Source: JACRAO01 sp964490895 (GTDB lineage Bacteria > Bdellovibrionota > UBA1018). Taken from it: DNA of 64,000 nucleotides. The stretch is taken from the NCBI GenBank assembly GCA_964490895.1, contig CAZBEI010000118.1, positions 1 to 64,000 of the forward strand, given 5' to 3'. The translations under genes were made by a program, and so were the position numbers. The notes below the pieces were generated by a model. The model was not told where the DNA came from and searched no databases. It worked only from the letters and a program-made list of their open reading frames with translations. Positions within the stretch are counted from its first letter, which is position 1; every line of letters starts with the position of its first letter. This document shows, in pieces, positions 23,161 to 32,119 of this stretch.

Positions 23161-25532
23161 GGGCATTAAAAATAATAAATATAATGACCAGAAACCACCG
23201 TGGGAATACCCTCATGCTTGCCCTCCTGTTTACGGGCGCAGCAAGCGTGATTGGCTTAGGTATATTGGCCGCTATTGAAACAGGACGCAAGCAGCAGGGA
23301 ATCCGGATTGAAGAGAGTAACCCAGCGGCATTTCTTTCCTTACTGACGGGTAAGACTATTGAGGACATTTCTAAAAATTATTACTGCCCTCAAAAAAGCA
23401 CCAATGAAACTATCACTTTTACTCAATTTTTTGATAAGCTGAGAACAGACGGAAAACTCAACTCTAGAGGCCATCTGTCTATTCCTCTTTTAGGCAAGTC
23501 AGAATATCTCATTAAAACTCCCAATGGAGTAGTGAGATCAGAAATAGATCCAGCATCAGAGGTTGCACTAATAGGAGCTGGAACACCCAATGAGCAGCTG
23601 GTGATACAAATTACGGTATCACTCTGCAGGTATGCACAAGCTGCAGGAGTTGCATGTCCTCCTGCACTTATTCTCCCCTCAACTGTTTATAAAGCTTATA
23701 TTAATAACACGAAAATACTGGAGCCATGTGGGAGCGCATTGCCTACTCCAACTCCATTTCCTGCTTCTTTTGTATTTATTGATTCTGCAACAAATCTGCC
23801 TGCGCAAAAAGACGGCGCAAATCATATCTTAGAAGTTGGGGAAAGATATTTTGTTTTAGCTTCGATTGGGAAACCACCAGGCACAAGTGTAAATTATATT
23901 GTGAATTTTTCTCCAAGCAGTGGACCCTACTTTCAGCTCACATCCACTGGAGCAACAGCTCTCGTAGATGCAAGCGGAAAATTCAGAACTACAGATCTCC
24001 ATTTTAATAGAAACGCAAATCCTAACCTCAATGTTCCTCCGGGTCCTTATATTGCAAGTGTTGGAATCGGGACAGACCCCGTCCTCACAACCCCTGTGGT
24101 CGTAGTTCAGCCTGCCTGTGTTAACACAAGAAAACCACAATCTTGTTTGCATCTATTAGAATTAGATCAGAGCAAAAAAAATCAGGATGGAATTTATACT
24201 ATCGACCCAAACCAAGATGGAAAAAATCTACCAGTTTATTGTGACATGACAACAGATGGAGGGGGGTGGACACTTTTTGCAAATAATAACAGTCCAGGTT
24301 TTCCTGGAGGATGTCTGAGTGGTTTAAACCCCACTTTAGCTCTTGGAACCGATAAACGGACTGTTAACGCTCTGGCCTCAAAACCACCAAACAGTGTTGC
24401 AAGAATGGTCATAAATGGAAGTGCATCTAACGGCCAACCCTTTTCCTTTGATGTAAAACAAAGTGGTCTAACAGGCGCATTTCAGCCCAATATGGGGTGC
24501 AATATACCTAGCGAAGGTAATGCTCTTTACCAAATTCCTAACTTTACTCAGGTTATTTCGCAATCAAATGCTCAGGTTAGTTCTGGAAGTAATCCACTGG
24601 GAGTGCGAGTGGACTCCGGGGGTACTGCCGATTTTCAAATTCTTGGAGGTAAAGGAATAAGAATTGGAACGGGATTTCCACCCGTACTTCCCCCCCGAAA
24701 AGCAACGGGAATTCTTTGGATGCCACAGAGTAACCAAGCGCTTCCATATGCAAATCAAATGAATATCCGATGGTTATGTTATAGCCCTCAAAATCTATGT
24801 CCGACACTCCATCCTGATACTGGAAATAGAGTGACTTCGATGCAGCTTTTTTACAGAGAAGATGTGGCTGATTTACCCGAGGATCCATGTATTCCTCCCG
24901 GAGCAGTTTTGTGTGAGCTAGCTCACGGAGGACCCGGCTCTCCTGGTGGGAGTGTTGCCTGTCCAGGCAGGAAGAAAATCTTAGGCGGTGGATTTAGATA
25001 TTCGAGTGATGGGACTTTTCCGTATCAAAATGGTTGGGGAGCAACTGGTTACACAAGTGGAATACCCCGTGAAGCTTTTGCTATTTGCTGTAACCATGTG
25101 GGATCTCTTGATTTGAAGTCTGGACGACAGGTAAGCAATCTCTATCATAATGTAGCTTTTGCACCCATTCAGTGCGAAAGCGATGAAATCGCTGCGAGCG
25201 CAGGGGGGATTAGTTCTTCTGGTGGATCTGTGTCTTGCTCTCCTGATATGAACAATATTTCGAAATTTAATTGTAATATGGTAGCAATTCCAAACGACCT
25301 TTTTCTGTATGCGATGTGCTATAAGAAGCCTCCAATTCCGTCTAAATTTGAATGGATTAAATCTTCTGGTTCTGTTGCTACATGTAAATCAGGAACTAAA
25401 CTTATTTCTGGCGGGTTTTCTTGCAGTACAGGAGTTTTTGGTGTTGGCTATGCTATTCCAAACTTAATCAACAACACCTATTCCGTAAGCTGTGCTGGAT
25501 CAACATATGCACTCTGTGTGGACGAAAATTAA
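23151..25532 (+). CDS. Large pilin-like secreted protein with fibrinogen-type domain
   Basis: 793 aa. The N-terminus 'RNHRGNTLMLALLFTGAA' plus a hydrophobic stretch to about residue 42 resembles PilX-type minor pilins (no Glu5). About 170-320 is an Ig-like or beta domain. About 325-380 has 'SCLHLLELDQSK', 'GIYTIDP' and 'PVYCDMTTDGGGWTLF', the fibrinogen-like domain signature. About 580-793 holds three Cys-rich modules with 'ILGGGF' and 'LISGGFSC' motifs ending in paired Cys, like lectin-type repeats. The layout suggests a tip adhesin that binds glycans. It has its own promoter and is followed by a 133-aa Cys-rich exported protein. Confidence 0.75.
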   Translation: MKSGALKIINIMTRNHRGNTLMLALLFTGAASVIGLGILAAIETGRKQQGIRIEESNPAAFLSLLTGKTIEDISKNYYCPQKSTNETITFTQFFDKLRTDGKLNSRGHLSIPLLGKSEYLIKTPNGVVRSEIDPASEVALIGAGTPNEQLVIQITVSLCRYAQAAGVACPPALILPSTVYKAYINNTKILEPCGSALPTPTPFPASFVFIDSATNLPAQKDGANHILEVGERYFVLASIGKPPGTSVNYIVNFSPSSGPYFQLTSTGATALVDASGKFRTTDLHFNRNANPNLNVPPGPYIASVGIGTDPVLTTPVVVVQPACVNTRKPQSCLHLLELDQSKKNQDGIYTIDPNQDGKNLPVYCDMTTDGGGWTLFANNNSPGFPGGCLSGLNPTLALGTDKRTVNALASKPPNSVARMVINGSASNGQPFSFDVKQSGLTGAFQPNMGCNIPSEGNALYQIPNFTQVISQSNAQVSSGSNPLGVRVDSGGTADFQILGGKGIRIGTGFPPVLPPRKATGILWMPQSNQALPYANQMNIRWLCYSPQNLCPTLHPDTGNRVTSMQLFYREDVADLPEDPCIPPGAVLCELAHGGPGSPGGSVACPGRKKILGGGFRYSSDGTFPYQNGWGATGYTSGIPREAFAICCNHVGSLDLKSGRQVSNLYHNVAFAPIQCESDEIAASAGGISSSGGSVSCSPDMNNISKFNCNMVAIPNDLFLYAMCYKKPPIPSKFEWIKSSGSVATCKSGTKLISGGFSCSTGVFGVGYAIPNLINNTYSVSCAGSTYALCVDEN

Positions 25533-25602
25533 TCATGTTACTAGGAGTAAAAGTTTGAAAGTTGTGTAGAGCCAGGTTTTTTTTAAAATAAGGAGCTTAT
25601 AA

Positions 25603-26004
25603 ATGAAAAAATATAGTTTTAATAATAGACAGCTTGTCCTAGTTTATGCCATTTTTTTGATGCTCAATCTTTTTATTAACAGTTTTTCGTACAGTGATGT
25701 TTCTCAAGTTTCTAATGTAATACCGAATAATGACATTGTGGTCCTTTGTGCAAAGGATCAAACAATGACACCAACGAAGTGTTTAGAAAGCTCTAAGCCC
25801 AGTTATACACAAGTGGGGTGTCAGGATTTAGCAAATGGTTCTTGTTCGGAAGTCGACACCAATATAAAATGTTTTCTTAAAAGCAGTAATTGCAAAGCTG
25901 TTCAAGAAAACAATAGAACTTGTCCAAATGAGTTTAGACTTGTAGATGCAATTGAAAATGTAACAAAATATTCTGTCTTTGTTGAACTCTGTATTAAAAA
26001 CTAA
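25603..26004 (+). CDS. Exported Cys-rich protein of unknown function
   Basis: 133 aa with a hydrophobic N-terminal segment (about 11-30, 'LVLVYAIFLMLNLFINSFSY') acting as signal peptide or anchor. The mature part has eight Cys ('VVLCAKD', 'TKCLES', 'GCQDLANGSC', 'IKCFLKSSNC', 'TCPNEF', 'VELCIKN'), fit for four disulphides. A GGAG lies 10 nt before the ATG. It follows the fibrinogen-domain pilin-like gene by 70 nt on the same strand, so it may be a companion of that surface protein. No family recognised. Confidence 0.6.
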   Translation: MKKYSFNNRQLVLVYAIFLMLNLFINSFSYSDVSQVSNVIPNNDIVVLCAKDQTMTPTKCLESSKPSYTQVGCQDLANGSCSEVDTNIKCFLKSSNCKAVQENNRTCPNEFRLVDAIENVTKYSVFVELCIKN

Positions 26005-26008
26005 TATG

Positions 26009-26039
26009 CCTACTCCATCCTCACCAAAGGCTCCGGAAA
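26009..26039. repeat. Duplicate of the 3' end of the C39 peptidase gene (left copy)
   Basis: 31 bp matching 27348-27378 at 29 positions. On the minus strand it encodes 'FPEPLVRME' plus stop, the same ending as the peptidase ('FPGPLVRME'). The two copies bracket the ATPase gene at 26046-27263. Confidence 0.8.
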
Positions 26040-26045
26040 CTTGCT

Positions 26046-27263
26046 CTATATAAGAGCCTGTAAAAATTTCCAAGCTGGCAGAACCCGTATCCCTCCATTT
26101 TTATAGTCGCCATCTGAGTTGAGAACAACCTGGTAGCTTTCTTTAATTTCTAGTCGTGTATTAAAATAGATAAGTTGTGGAGAAATTGCCGTATCACTCA
26201 CTTTTGCCTCAACAGTGAACCAAGGTTTGCCGTCACAGAGAACCAAAAAATCTACCTCTCTTTTTTCTTTGTCTCTTAAGTAACAAAGCTCCATTTTATA
26301 GCCGGCATAATCAGTATAGAAATGGCAAAACTTCAAAAGATGGCTTGCGACGAGATTTTCAAAACGAGCGCCTGGATTAGAAATGATGGCCCAATCCCAA
26401 AGATACATTTTGGGTTCCTTTTTAAGAGAGCGGGTTTTTTTAACTGCAAAGGGTCTCATTCGATACAAAAAATAAAGTCTCTCTAATATGTCAATCCAAT
26501 GTGAAATGGCTTTGTGCGAAGTGTCCAAATCCTCTCTTAAGGAATTAATTGACAGTGGGGAACCGGCTCGAGAGGGTAAAATATCACATAACGTTTCAAT
26601 CCCAGATAAGTCAGGAAGATTTTCTAGATCTCGAATGTCTTCTTTAAAAAAACGGTCTAATCTTTCATTCTGCCAACGCCTCAACTTACGTTGACTTTTC
26701 TTTAAAAAAGGCTCTGGAAAACCGCCAAACTCTATTAAGTCTGATAAAGTAGAAATGCTTTCATTTTTTTTACTTAAATCTTTCGGAATCTGTAGTGGAG
26801 CAAATGGTACTATTTCCTTTTCGCCCGGTAGAGAGAGCCCGAGAGCCTCTGCTAAAGTAAAAGGGTGCATCCGATAGAGGTGGTATCTTCCCTGCATAGA
26901 GTCTCCTCCTTTGCGATACACGTCTAATCTTGCGCTTCCTGTCACTAAAAATTTTCTATCGTCTAGGTGTTTATCATAAATACCTTTGACGAAATTTTTC
27001 CATTTTTTGTATTTGTGAATTTCGTCAAAAATGATGACCTCGGCATCTGACTTCCAAAGTGACTTTAGAATTCTTTTTCGGTCTTCTCTGTTGTCCCAAT
27101 TCAAATAATCCACTTGACTTGGGGAGAACAAATTTTTTGAAAAAAAGGTTTTTCCAACTTGTCTAGGACCTGCTAAAAAGACCATCTTTTCTTTTAAATC
27201 CTCTAAAACTGGCTTTGATAAATATCTTTCCAATGGGCAATGTCCTTTCTCAAGTAAGCTCAA
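26046..27263 (-). CDS. AAA+ ATPase with DUF4143-type C-terminus (copy 3)
   Basis: 405 aa. Walker A 'GPRQVGKT' at 32-39, Walker B 'VIIFDEIHK' at 76-84, sensor 'FLVTGSARLD' near 106, and the nuclease-like C-terminal core 'REVDFLVLCDGKPWFTVEAK' (about 350-369; D, E and K of a D-x-E-x-K type site). Member of the AAA_14/DUF4143 group, function unknown. It is bracketed by 31-bp direct repeats that copy the end of the neighbouring C39 peptidase gene, and a 14-bp-stem hairpin lies between its start and that gene. Confidence 0.85.
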   Translation of the reverse strand: MSLLEKGHCPLERYLSKPVLEDLKEKMVFLAGPRQVGKTFFSKNLFSPSQVDYLNWDNREDRKRILKSLWKSDAEVIIFDEIHKYKKWKNFVKGIYDKHLDDRKFLVTGSARLDVYRKGGDSMQGRYHLYRMHPFTLAEALGLSLPGEKEIVPFAPLQIPKDLSKKNESISTLSDLIEFGGFPEPFLKKSQRKLRRWQNERLDRFFKEDIRDLENLPDLSGIETLCDILPSRAGSPLSINSLREDLDTSHKAISHWIDILERLYFLYRMRPFAVKKTRSLKKEPKMYLWDWAIISNPGARFENLVASHLLKFCHFYTDYAGYKMELCYLRDKEKREVDFLVLCDGKPWFTVEAKVSDTAISPQLIYFNTRLEIKESYQVVLNSDGDYKNGGIRVLPAWKFLQALI

Positions 27264-27304
27264 AGATAGGATACGACTTTTTTAGCCTATAGGCAAAATT
27301 ATTC

Positions 27305-27338
27305 ATGACTTTTTTATCTAGTTGGATAAAAAAGTCAT
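27305..27338. terminator. Bidirectional terminator-like hairpin
   Basis: ATGACTTTTTTATC (27305-27318) and GATAAAAAAGTCAT (27325-27338) form a perfect 14-bp stem with loop TAGTTG. It lies 10 nt past the stop of the C39 peptidase gene (minus strand). The stem itself carries the T-run, so it can work in either direction, isolating the peptidase transcript from the ATPase gene. Confidence 0.65.
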
Positions 27339-27347
27339 AGTCTGACC

Positions 27348-27378
27348 CCTACTCCATCCTCACCAAGGGCCCCGGAAA
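27348..27378. repeat. Duplicated 3' end of the C39 peptidase gene (right, genuine copy)
   Basis: Contains the stop codon and last nine codons of the peptidase at 27349-27993. Partner of 26009-26039 (29/31 identical). Confidence 0.8.
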
Positions 27379-27993
27379 GGCACCGAGCCCTTTGGCTCCC
27401 TTTATAAACACTCCCAAATGAGAATACCTCCAGAGTTTTCCGTGCCGGTCTTCGTAATCATGCCAGCGCTCTAAAAATTCGTCTTGCGGCAGATAGACGT
27501 ACCCATGTGGCAACGAAGGATCCATCGTATAAATATACGTTTCGTCCATGGCGATCAAGACGACATAATGGCCCTCCTCCCAGGTTTCGCTCCAAGGCTT
27601 TTGAGGCTTCGACTCATCCCGCCAAGCTTGCAATGCTAAGATCACGGTTTCGCCTCGCAAAAGTGCTAAGCGCAAATCCGAAAGCTCCAGATTTTCTTTC
27701 ATCTCTGCTTTTAGCCCATAATGCTTGGCTCCACTCAGCAGTTTTTGTGGTTCCGTGCCATCTTTTTTAGTTGTTTTGAGGAGAGAGTAGAGTTTTGTCT
27801 CAGGCCCACTGTAAACTCCCCAGTAATTCAAAACTCCAAGCAGCGCAGCAGCTCCACAGCTGTATTCGCGAGCTTGTCTAGTGATCGGTACGGGCAAGTG
27901 GTTTTTTGGCAAGAGTGGTTCTTGTGTGCCCACTTGGGCAAAACTATTTTGAATTCCAAGTAAAACACCTAGAAGCAACGCTATTTTTATCAA
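27349..27993 (-). CDS. Secreted C39-like cysteine peptidase
   Basis: 214 aa with a signal peptide ('MIKIALLLGVLLGIQNSFA'). The papain-like C39 core shows the active Cys in 'REYSCGAAALLGVLNYWG' (about residue 45) and His in 'EGHYVVLIAMD' (about 142) followed by Asp in 'YTMDPSLPHGY' (about 157). C39 domains cleave leader peptides or act as peptidases in the periplasm; here there is no ABC transporter fused, so it is a free-standing exported enzyme. Its 3' end is duplicated on the far side of the ATPase gene. Confidence 0.82.
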   Translation of the reverse strand: MIKIALLLGVLLGIQNSFAQVGTQEPLLPKNHLPVPITRQAREYSCGAAALLGVLNYWGVYSGPETKLYSLLKTTKKDGTEPQKLLSGAKHYGLKAEMKENLELSDLRLALLRGETVILALQAWRDESKPQKPWSETWEEGHYVVLIAMDETYIYTMDPSLPHGYVYLPQDEFLERWHDYEDRHGKLWRYSHLGVFIKGAKGLGAFPGPLVRME

Positions 27994-28050
27994 GCTTTAC
28001 CCCTCCCACTAAAACCATAATGGGACATTCAAAAAATCTCCACAAAAAAA

Positions 28051-29169
28051 CTACCAAAGTGCGGCTTTGAACCCTGGGATCCCAAAAGCTAGCAGAATAA
28101 AATTGGGAATCAGCATGGCTACGATAGGGTTAAAACTATAGTCAGAGGCAGCCATCGTGCCAACAGTGAGAGTGAGCCAATAAACTAAAACGACACCCAA
28201 AGAAATCAGCACGGCTCCTGTTTTTACAGCTCGAGTACGGATAGTGCCATATCCAATTCCCAAAAAAACAAAGAAAAAAGGAGTGACCCCCACCATGTAC
28301 CTTCTCCAAAGCTCTGTGAGATATTCTCGATAAACCCGAGTGTCTTTGGGGGTGTTGTGTACAAGGTGTTTCAATTCTGTATAGGGGATCATTTTTGTTT
28401 TCCGAGTTGCAAAGCCAGAGCCCTCGTTGACTTCCAAGTAGAGTTGATATTCGTTAAAATCTATTTTTTGATAGGTGCGCTCTTCGAGATCGCTGCGATG
28501 AATGTTTCCAGAGTACAGTTTGAGGATCGCTGCAGCTCCAAGCTCAGTAGCTGGTTTCAGCAAAATAATCTCACCTTCTTTGGCGACAACGGTGACCGGA
28601 GTTTTAGGCTCTCTTTCATCATAAATAAAGACATTTTTGAGATGATTGGTGGCCGTATCAAAATGGTCTGTAAAAATAAGAAGGTCAAAAAAGCCACTCG
28701 TAAAAGCGCCTGCCCGAAGTGAGCTCACTGTTTTCGTTTCGCTCACTTTGATCAAAGTAGACTTAAATAACTGCTCCCCTCGTGGAACCCATTCTAAGTT
28801 CAGTCCCAGAGATAATAAAGAGATGATGAGTGCAAAAATAAAGACAGGGGCAGAAAGTCTTAAAACACTGATTCCAGAAGCCTTTAGCGCCACCAGTTCA
28901 CTGTCAATTGAGAGTCTCCCAAAGGCGATCAAAATGCTGAGCAAGAAAGCAATGGGGAGAGCAAAGGGTAAAAAAGACAACAGAAGCAAGGATGTCAATT
29001 TTGATAGAAGCAAAAAAGAAACCCCATGGACGATAAAAAATTCGGCCAATCTCAAAATTTGAAACATCAAAAAAATAAAGAGAAAAAAAAACACTCCCCC
29101 GAAAAAAGGCCCAATAATCTCTGAGAGGACATAAAAATCTGTGATTCTAAATCCCCACCTAGTACGCAT
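28051..29169 (-). CDS. lptF: LptF/LptG-family lipopolysaccharide export permease
   Basis: 372 aa: three N-terminal membrane helices (about 12-120), a periplasmic beta-jellyroll region (about 125-265) and three C-terminal helices (about 275-372), the YjgP/YjgQ layout. Together with LptB and its partner it extracts LPS from the inner membrane. The conserved 'LPFALPIAFLLSILIAFGRL' and 'SELVALKASGISVLRL' motifs of the coupling helix are present. LptF rather than LptG is a guess; the second permease is not in the window. Its start overlaps the 3' end of the sugar transferase gene by 11 nt. Confidence 0.82.
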   Translation of the reverse strand: MRTRWGFRITDFYVLSEIIGPFFGGVFFFLFIFLMFQILRLAEFFIVHGVSFLLLSKLTSLLLLSFLPFALPIAFLLSILIAFGRLSIDSELVALKASGISVLRLSAPVFIFALIISLLSLGLNLEWVPRGEQLFKSTLIKVSETKTVSSLRAGAFTSGFFDLLIFTDHFDTATNHLKNVFIYDEREPKTPVTVVAKEGEIILLKPATELGAAAILKLYSGNIHRSDLEERTYQKIDFNEYQLYLEVNEGSGFATRKTKMIPYTELKHLVHNTPKDTRVYREYLTELWRRYMVGVTPFFFVFLGIGYGTIRTRAVKTGAVLISLGVVLVYWLTLTVGTMAASDYSFNPIVAMLIPNFILLAFGIPGFKAALW

Positions 29170-30559
29170 TTTTATTGATAAACCCTTTCCAGAGGGTAGA
29201 GGCCATAATTTTGAAATCTAATCCAAAAGACCAGTTTCGAATGTAATAGAGATCGCACTCAATTCTTTCTGGAAGTGAGGTGTTGCCTCTCCATCCGTGG
29301 ATCTGAGCCCAGCCTGTCATTCCAGCTTTTACTTTGTGCCTAAGCATGTAATGAGGAATGTCTTGCCGAAACTGACTCACAAAAAAAGGCCGCTCTGGCC
29401 TTGGGCCCACGAGGGACATTTCGCCTTTGAGGACATTCCAAAGCTGGGGAAATTCGTCCAAGCTGGTTGCTCTCAAAAATCTTCCAAACCCAGTTCGTCT
29501 TGGATCTTTGCACTTCGCCCAAGTTGCTCCAGACTCTAACTCGGCGTCTCTCTGCATGGTCCGAAACTTGATCATCTCAAAAGTTTGGCCATCTAAGCCC
29601 ATTCTCTCTTGAAAATAAAACACAGGGCCCTTTGAGGTAAGCCTAATGACTAGGGCAATCAAAAATAGAAAAGGAGAAAACAGAACAAGGGAAAAAGCAG
29701 AGAGTAAAAAATCAGCCCCTCTTTTGGCCACGCCTCCCCAGCCTTCCAGTGGCGAATCATTGAGATTGAGCACAGGTAGCCCTTCGAAATCTTCGACCTC
29801 ACAACCGAGCGTCACATATTCATGCACATCTGGAACCAATAAAATATCGAGTGTTTCATCGTGCAAGTCTTTTAGGAGGGAGTCTAACTCTTCGGCGTGC
29901 TTTCGAGGAAGCGCAATTAAAACTTGGTCCACGGAGTTTTGATCCAGGACTTTTTTAATGTCTCGCAAATGCCCTAGAACAGGCTTATGGTTGACATGGC
30001 TCAATCCTGAGCTCTCATGGGTCAAAACCCCCACCACTTTTAGGCCCAGTTCTGGAAATTTGTCGATCTTAGAAATCAGCTTTTCGAGCAATGGGCCCTC
30101 GCCTACACCCAGGACATACCTCAGATTGTAGCCTTTTTTGCGGATGGCCCTGAGTCCGTTTCTTAAGATCAAACGAAATACGATGAGGAAAAAGAGTCCG
30201 AGAGAGGCAAAATACACCATGACTAACCGAGAGTATTTGTATTCGCTAAAGAGGTAGGTCAGGGCAATAAAAAACAAGAGCGCTGTTCCATGGGCTTTGA
30301 TCAAAAGGTGGACCTCATGGGTACGCCTCAGCATTCTCTTGGATGTATAAACCCGCAGCCCAGAAAAAACCAAAACCCACAAGATCATCACAAGAGGAGT
30401 CAGTGCAGCATATTGTGAGAATGGGGGGAGCCCTTTAGAGACTTCGATGATCGGATATTGAAATCTTAAAATATAGGACAAAAGCCATGCCGCGCCTATG
30501 ACGGCGGCATCTACAACCCGAAAAATACCACCTACTATTTTATGATAACGCTTCAACAT
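29159..30559 (-). CDS. Undecaprenyl-phosphate sugar phosphotransferase (WcaJ/WbaP-type)
   Basis: 466 aa polyprenyl glycosylphosphotransferase. Four N-terminal membrane helices (about 10-125), a CoA-binding-like domain (about 140-250), another helix (about 275-298) and the C-terminal bacterial sugar transferase domain with 'FYFQERMGLDGQTFEMIKFR', 'SLDEFPQLWNVLKGEMSLVG' and 'VKAGMTGWAQIHGW'. It moves a sugar phosphate (often glucose-1-P or galactose-1-P) onto undecaprenyl phosphate to start a surface polysaccharide. It is upstream of and overlapping the lptF-like gene, linking surface-glycan initiation with LPS export. Confidence 0.88.
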   Translation of the reverse strand: MLKRYHKIVGGIFRVVDAAVIGAAWLLSYILRFQYPIIEVSKGLPPFSQYAALTPLVMILWVLVFSGLRVYTSKRMLRRTHEVHLLIKAHGTALLFFIALTYLFSEYKYSRLVMVYFASLGLFFLIVFRLILRNGLRAIRKKGYNLRYVLGVGEGPLLEKLISKIDKFPELGLKVVGVLTHESSGLSHVNHKPVLGHLRDIKKVLDQNSVDQVLIALPRKHAEELDSLLKDLHDETLDILLVPDVHEYVTLGCEVEDFEGLPVLNLNDSPLEGWGGVAKRGADFLLSAFSLVLFSPFLFLIALVIRLTSKGPVFYFQERMGLDGQTFEMIKFRTMQRDAELESGATWAKCKDPRRTGFGRFLRATSLDEFPQLWNVLKGEMSLVGPRPERPFFVSQFRQDIPHYMLRHKVKAGMTGWAQIHGWRGNTSLPERIECDLYYIRNWSFGLDFKIMASTLWKGFINKNAY

Positions 30560-30586
30560 GCTTTGACCCTATGTTACACAATTCAC

Positions 30587-32113
30587 ATGTGGCCACAACC
30601 TATTTTAAAAGTGCAATCTCAGGGTTCAGGAAATACAGATATTGTCCCTTTATTTCAAGACAAAGAGGGTAAGCCTTTGTCCGTCACCAGCAAGGAAGCG
30701 TATTCTCATTGTATTGAAAAATTAAGGAAATTACCCAAATTAAATTCCATTCAATTTATGAGATTTGGAGGAGAAGGTGGCGCCGAGAATGTTCTTTTTG
30801 TAGGACTCGGTTCGCAGGCAGATTTTAATGGCGAAAAGGCCCGTGTGGCTGGAGGCAAGGCCTACGCTAAACTCCACAGTGAAAAAGTAGAAAAATTTTC
30901 TGTGCATTTAGACTCCCTCAAGGATTTGGACTTAACCCAGTTTTCGAGAGCCTTTGCCGAAGGGCTCCTTCTGCCTTGTTATGGATTTGAAAAGTATAAA
31001 AGTAAATTGGGAGACTCGGAAAAAAAATACTATGGACCCACGGAAATAAGTTTTGTCACACAAAATCAGGCTTTAAAAAAGAGCTTAGAAAAAGAATTAA
31101 ACGAAGTCTCCTCTCTTGGAATCGCTGTAAACCTCACACGGGATTGGTCCAATGAGCCCTCTAATTTTGGAACTCCAGAATTTTATGCCTCCGAAGCCAG
31201 TGCATTGGCAAAAAAATATGGTCTAAAATGCCGTATTTTAGATGAGAAAGACGCAGAAAAAGAAAAGATGGGGCTATTTTTAGGAGTCGGCCAAGGCTCC
31301 GAAAAAGAAGGCCGAATTGTGATTGTCGAATACTTCCCCAAAAAAACTACCCAAAAAACTATCAAAAAAAATATCAAAAAAAATATAAAGACAATTGCCC
31401 TTGTGGGCAAAGGCGTCACCTTTGACAGCGGTGGGATTTCGATCAAGCCCGCGGCTCGAATGGAAGACATGAAACATGACATGACAGGAGCCGCGACAAT
31501 GATGGGGGCTGTGCTTCTGGCCTCCCTTTGGGGTGCGCCCAACCACGTCATCGCAGTTATGGCTTTTACTGAAAACATGCCGGATGGGAACGCCATCAAT
31601 CCGGGAAATGTTTTAACAGCTCGTTCCGGAAAGCGAGTTGAAATTATTAATACGGATGCCGAGGGCCGACTTATTCTAGCAGACGCACTTGACTTTGCCC
31701 ATGACTACAAACCAGATGTTATTATAGACGCAGCAACACTGACTGGGGCTGTGTCTGTAGCGCTTGGAAAATACTGTTGTGCTATTTTGGGAAATGACGA
31801 GAATCTCATCCAGCAAATAAAAGCCGCAGGCGAAACTCAGGGGGAGAGAATATGGCAGCTGCCCCTCTATGACGACTATTTGGAAGACCTCAAATCCGAT
31901 GTGGCCGATTTAAAAAACTCTGCAAATGACTCCAATGGCGGAACCGTCCGAGGCGCTATTTTTTTAAAGCAGTTTATACAAAAAGGAACTGCTTGGGCAC
32001 ATTTGGATATTGCTTCGACAGCGTATAATTTGTCCCATCTTTCTTATTACCCTAAAAAGGGTGCCAGTGGTGCCTATGTCAGAACACTGGCAAAATTTGT
32101 AACGGAGTTTTGA
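30587..32113 (+). CDS. pepA: Leucyl aminopeptidase (M17 family)
   Basis: 508 aa from the ATG at 30587 (an in-frame ATG at 30542 would overlap the divergent gene). The C-terminal catalytic half shows 'GKGVTFDSGGISIKP' (metal-binding Lys/Asp), 'MKHDMTGAATMMGA', 'NTDAEGRLILADALDFA' and the Arg bicarbonate site in the last of these. Cytoplasmic hexameric zinc/manganese aminopeptidase that trims N-terminal residues. A Lys/Thr/Asn-rich insert (about residues 250-268) before the catalytic part is coded by 12-bp repeats (about 31342-31388). It is followed 6 nt later by asnS. Confidence 0.92.
   Translation: MWPQPILKVQSQGSGNTDIVPLFQDKEGKPLSVTSKEAYSHCIEKLRKLPKLNSIQFMRFGGEGGAENVLFVGLGSQADFNGEKARVAGGKAYAKLHSEKVEKFSVHLDSLKDLDLTQFSRAFAEGLLLPCYGFEKYKSKLGDSEKKYYGPTEISFVTQNQALKKSLEKELNEVSSLGIAVNLTRDWSNEPSNFGTPEFYASEASALAKKYGLKCRILDEKDAEKEKMGLFLGVGQGSEKEGRIVIVEYFPKKTTQKTIKKNIKKNIKTIALVGKGVTFDSGGISIKPAARMEDMKHDMTGAATMMGAVLLASLWGAPNHVIAVMAFTENMPDGNAINPGNVLTARSGKRVEIINTDAEGRLILADALDFAHDYKPDVIIDAATLTGAVSVALGKYCCAILGNDENLIQQIKAAGETQGERIWQLPLYDDYLEDLKSDVADLKNSANDSNGGTVRGAIFLKQFIQKGTAWAHLDIASTAYNLSHLSYYPKKGASGAYVRTLAKFVTEF
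31342..31388. repeat. 12-bp tandem repeat in pepA
   Basis: About four units related to A[AC]TATCAAAAAA, in frame, encoding 'KTIKKNIKKNIK'. They lie in a linker between the two aminopeptidase domains, where extra residues should be tolerated. Confidence 0.7.
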
Positions 32114-32119
32114 ATTCAA

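Noticed and set aside
16343..27263. DUF4143 ATPases as a phage-defence island
   Set aside because: No defence-specific partner (nuclease, methylase, reverse transcriptase) is adjacent; the family has no established defence role that I can cite.
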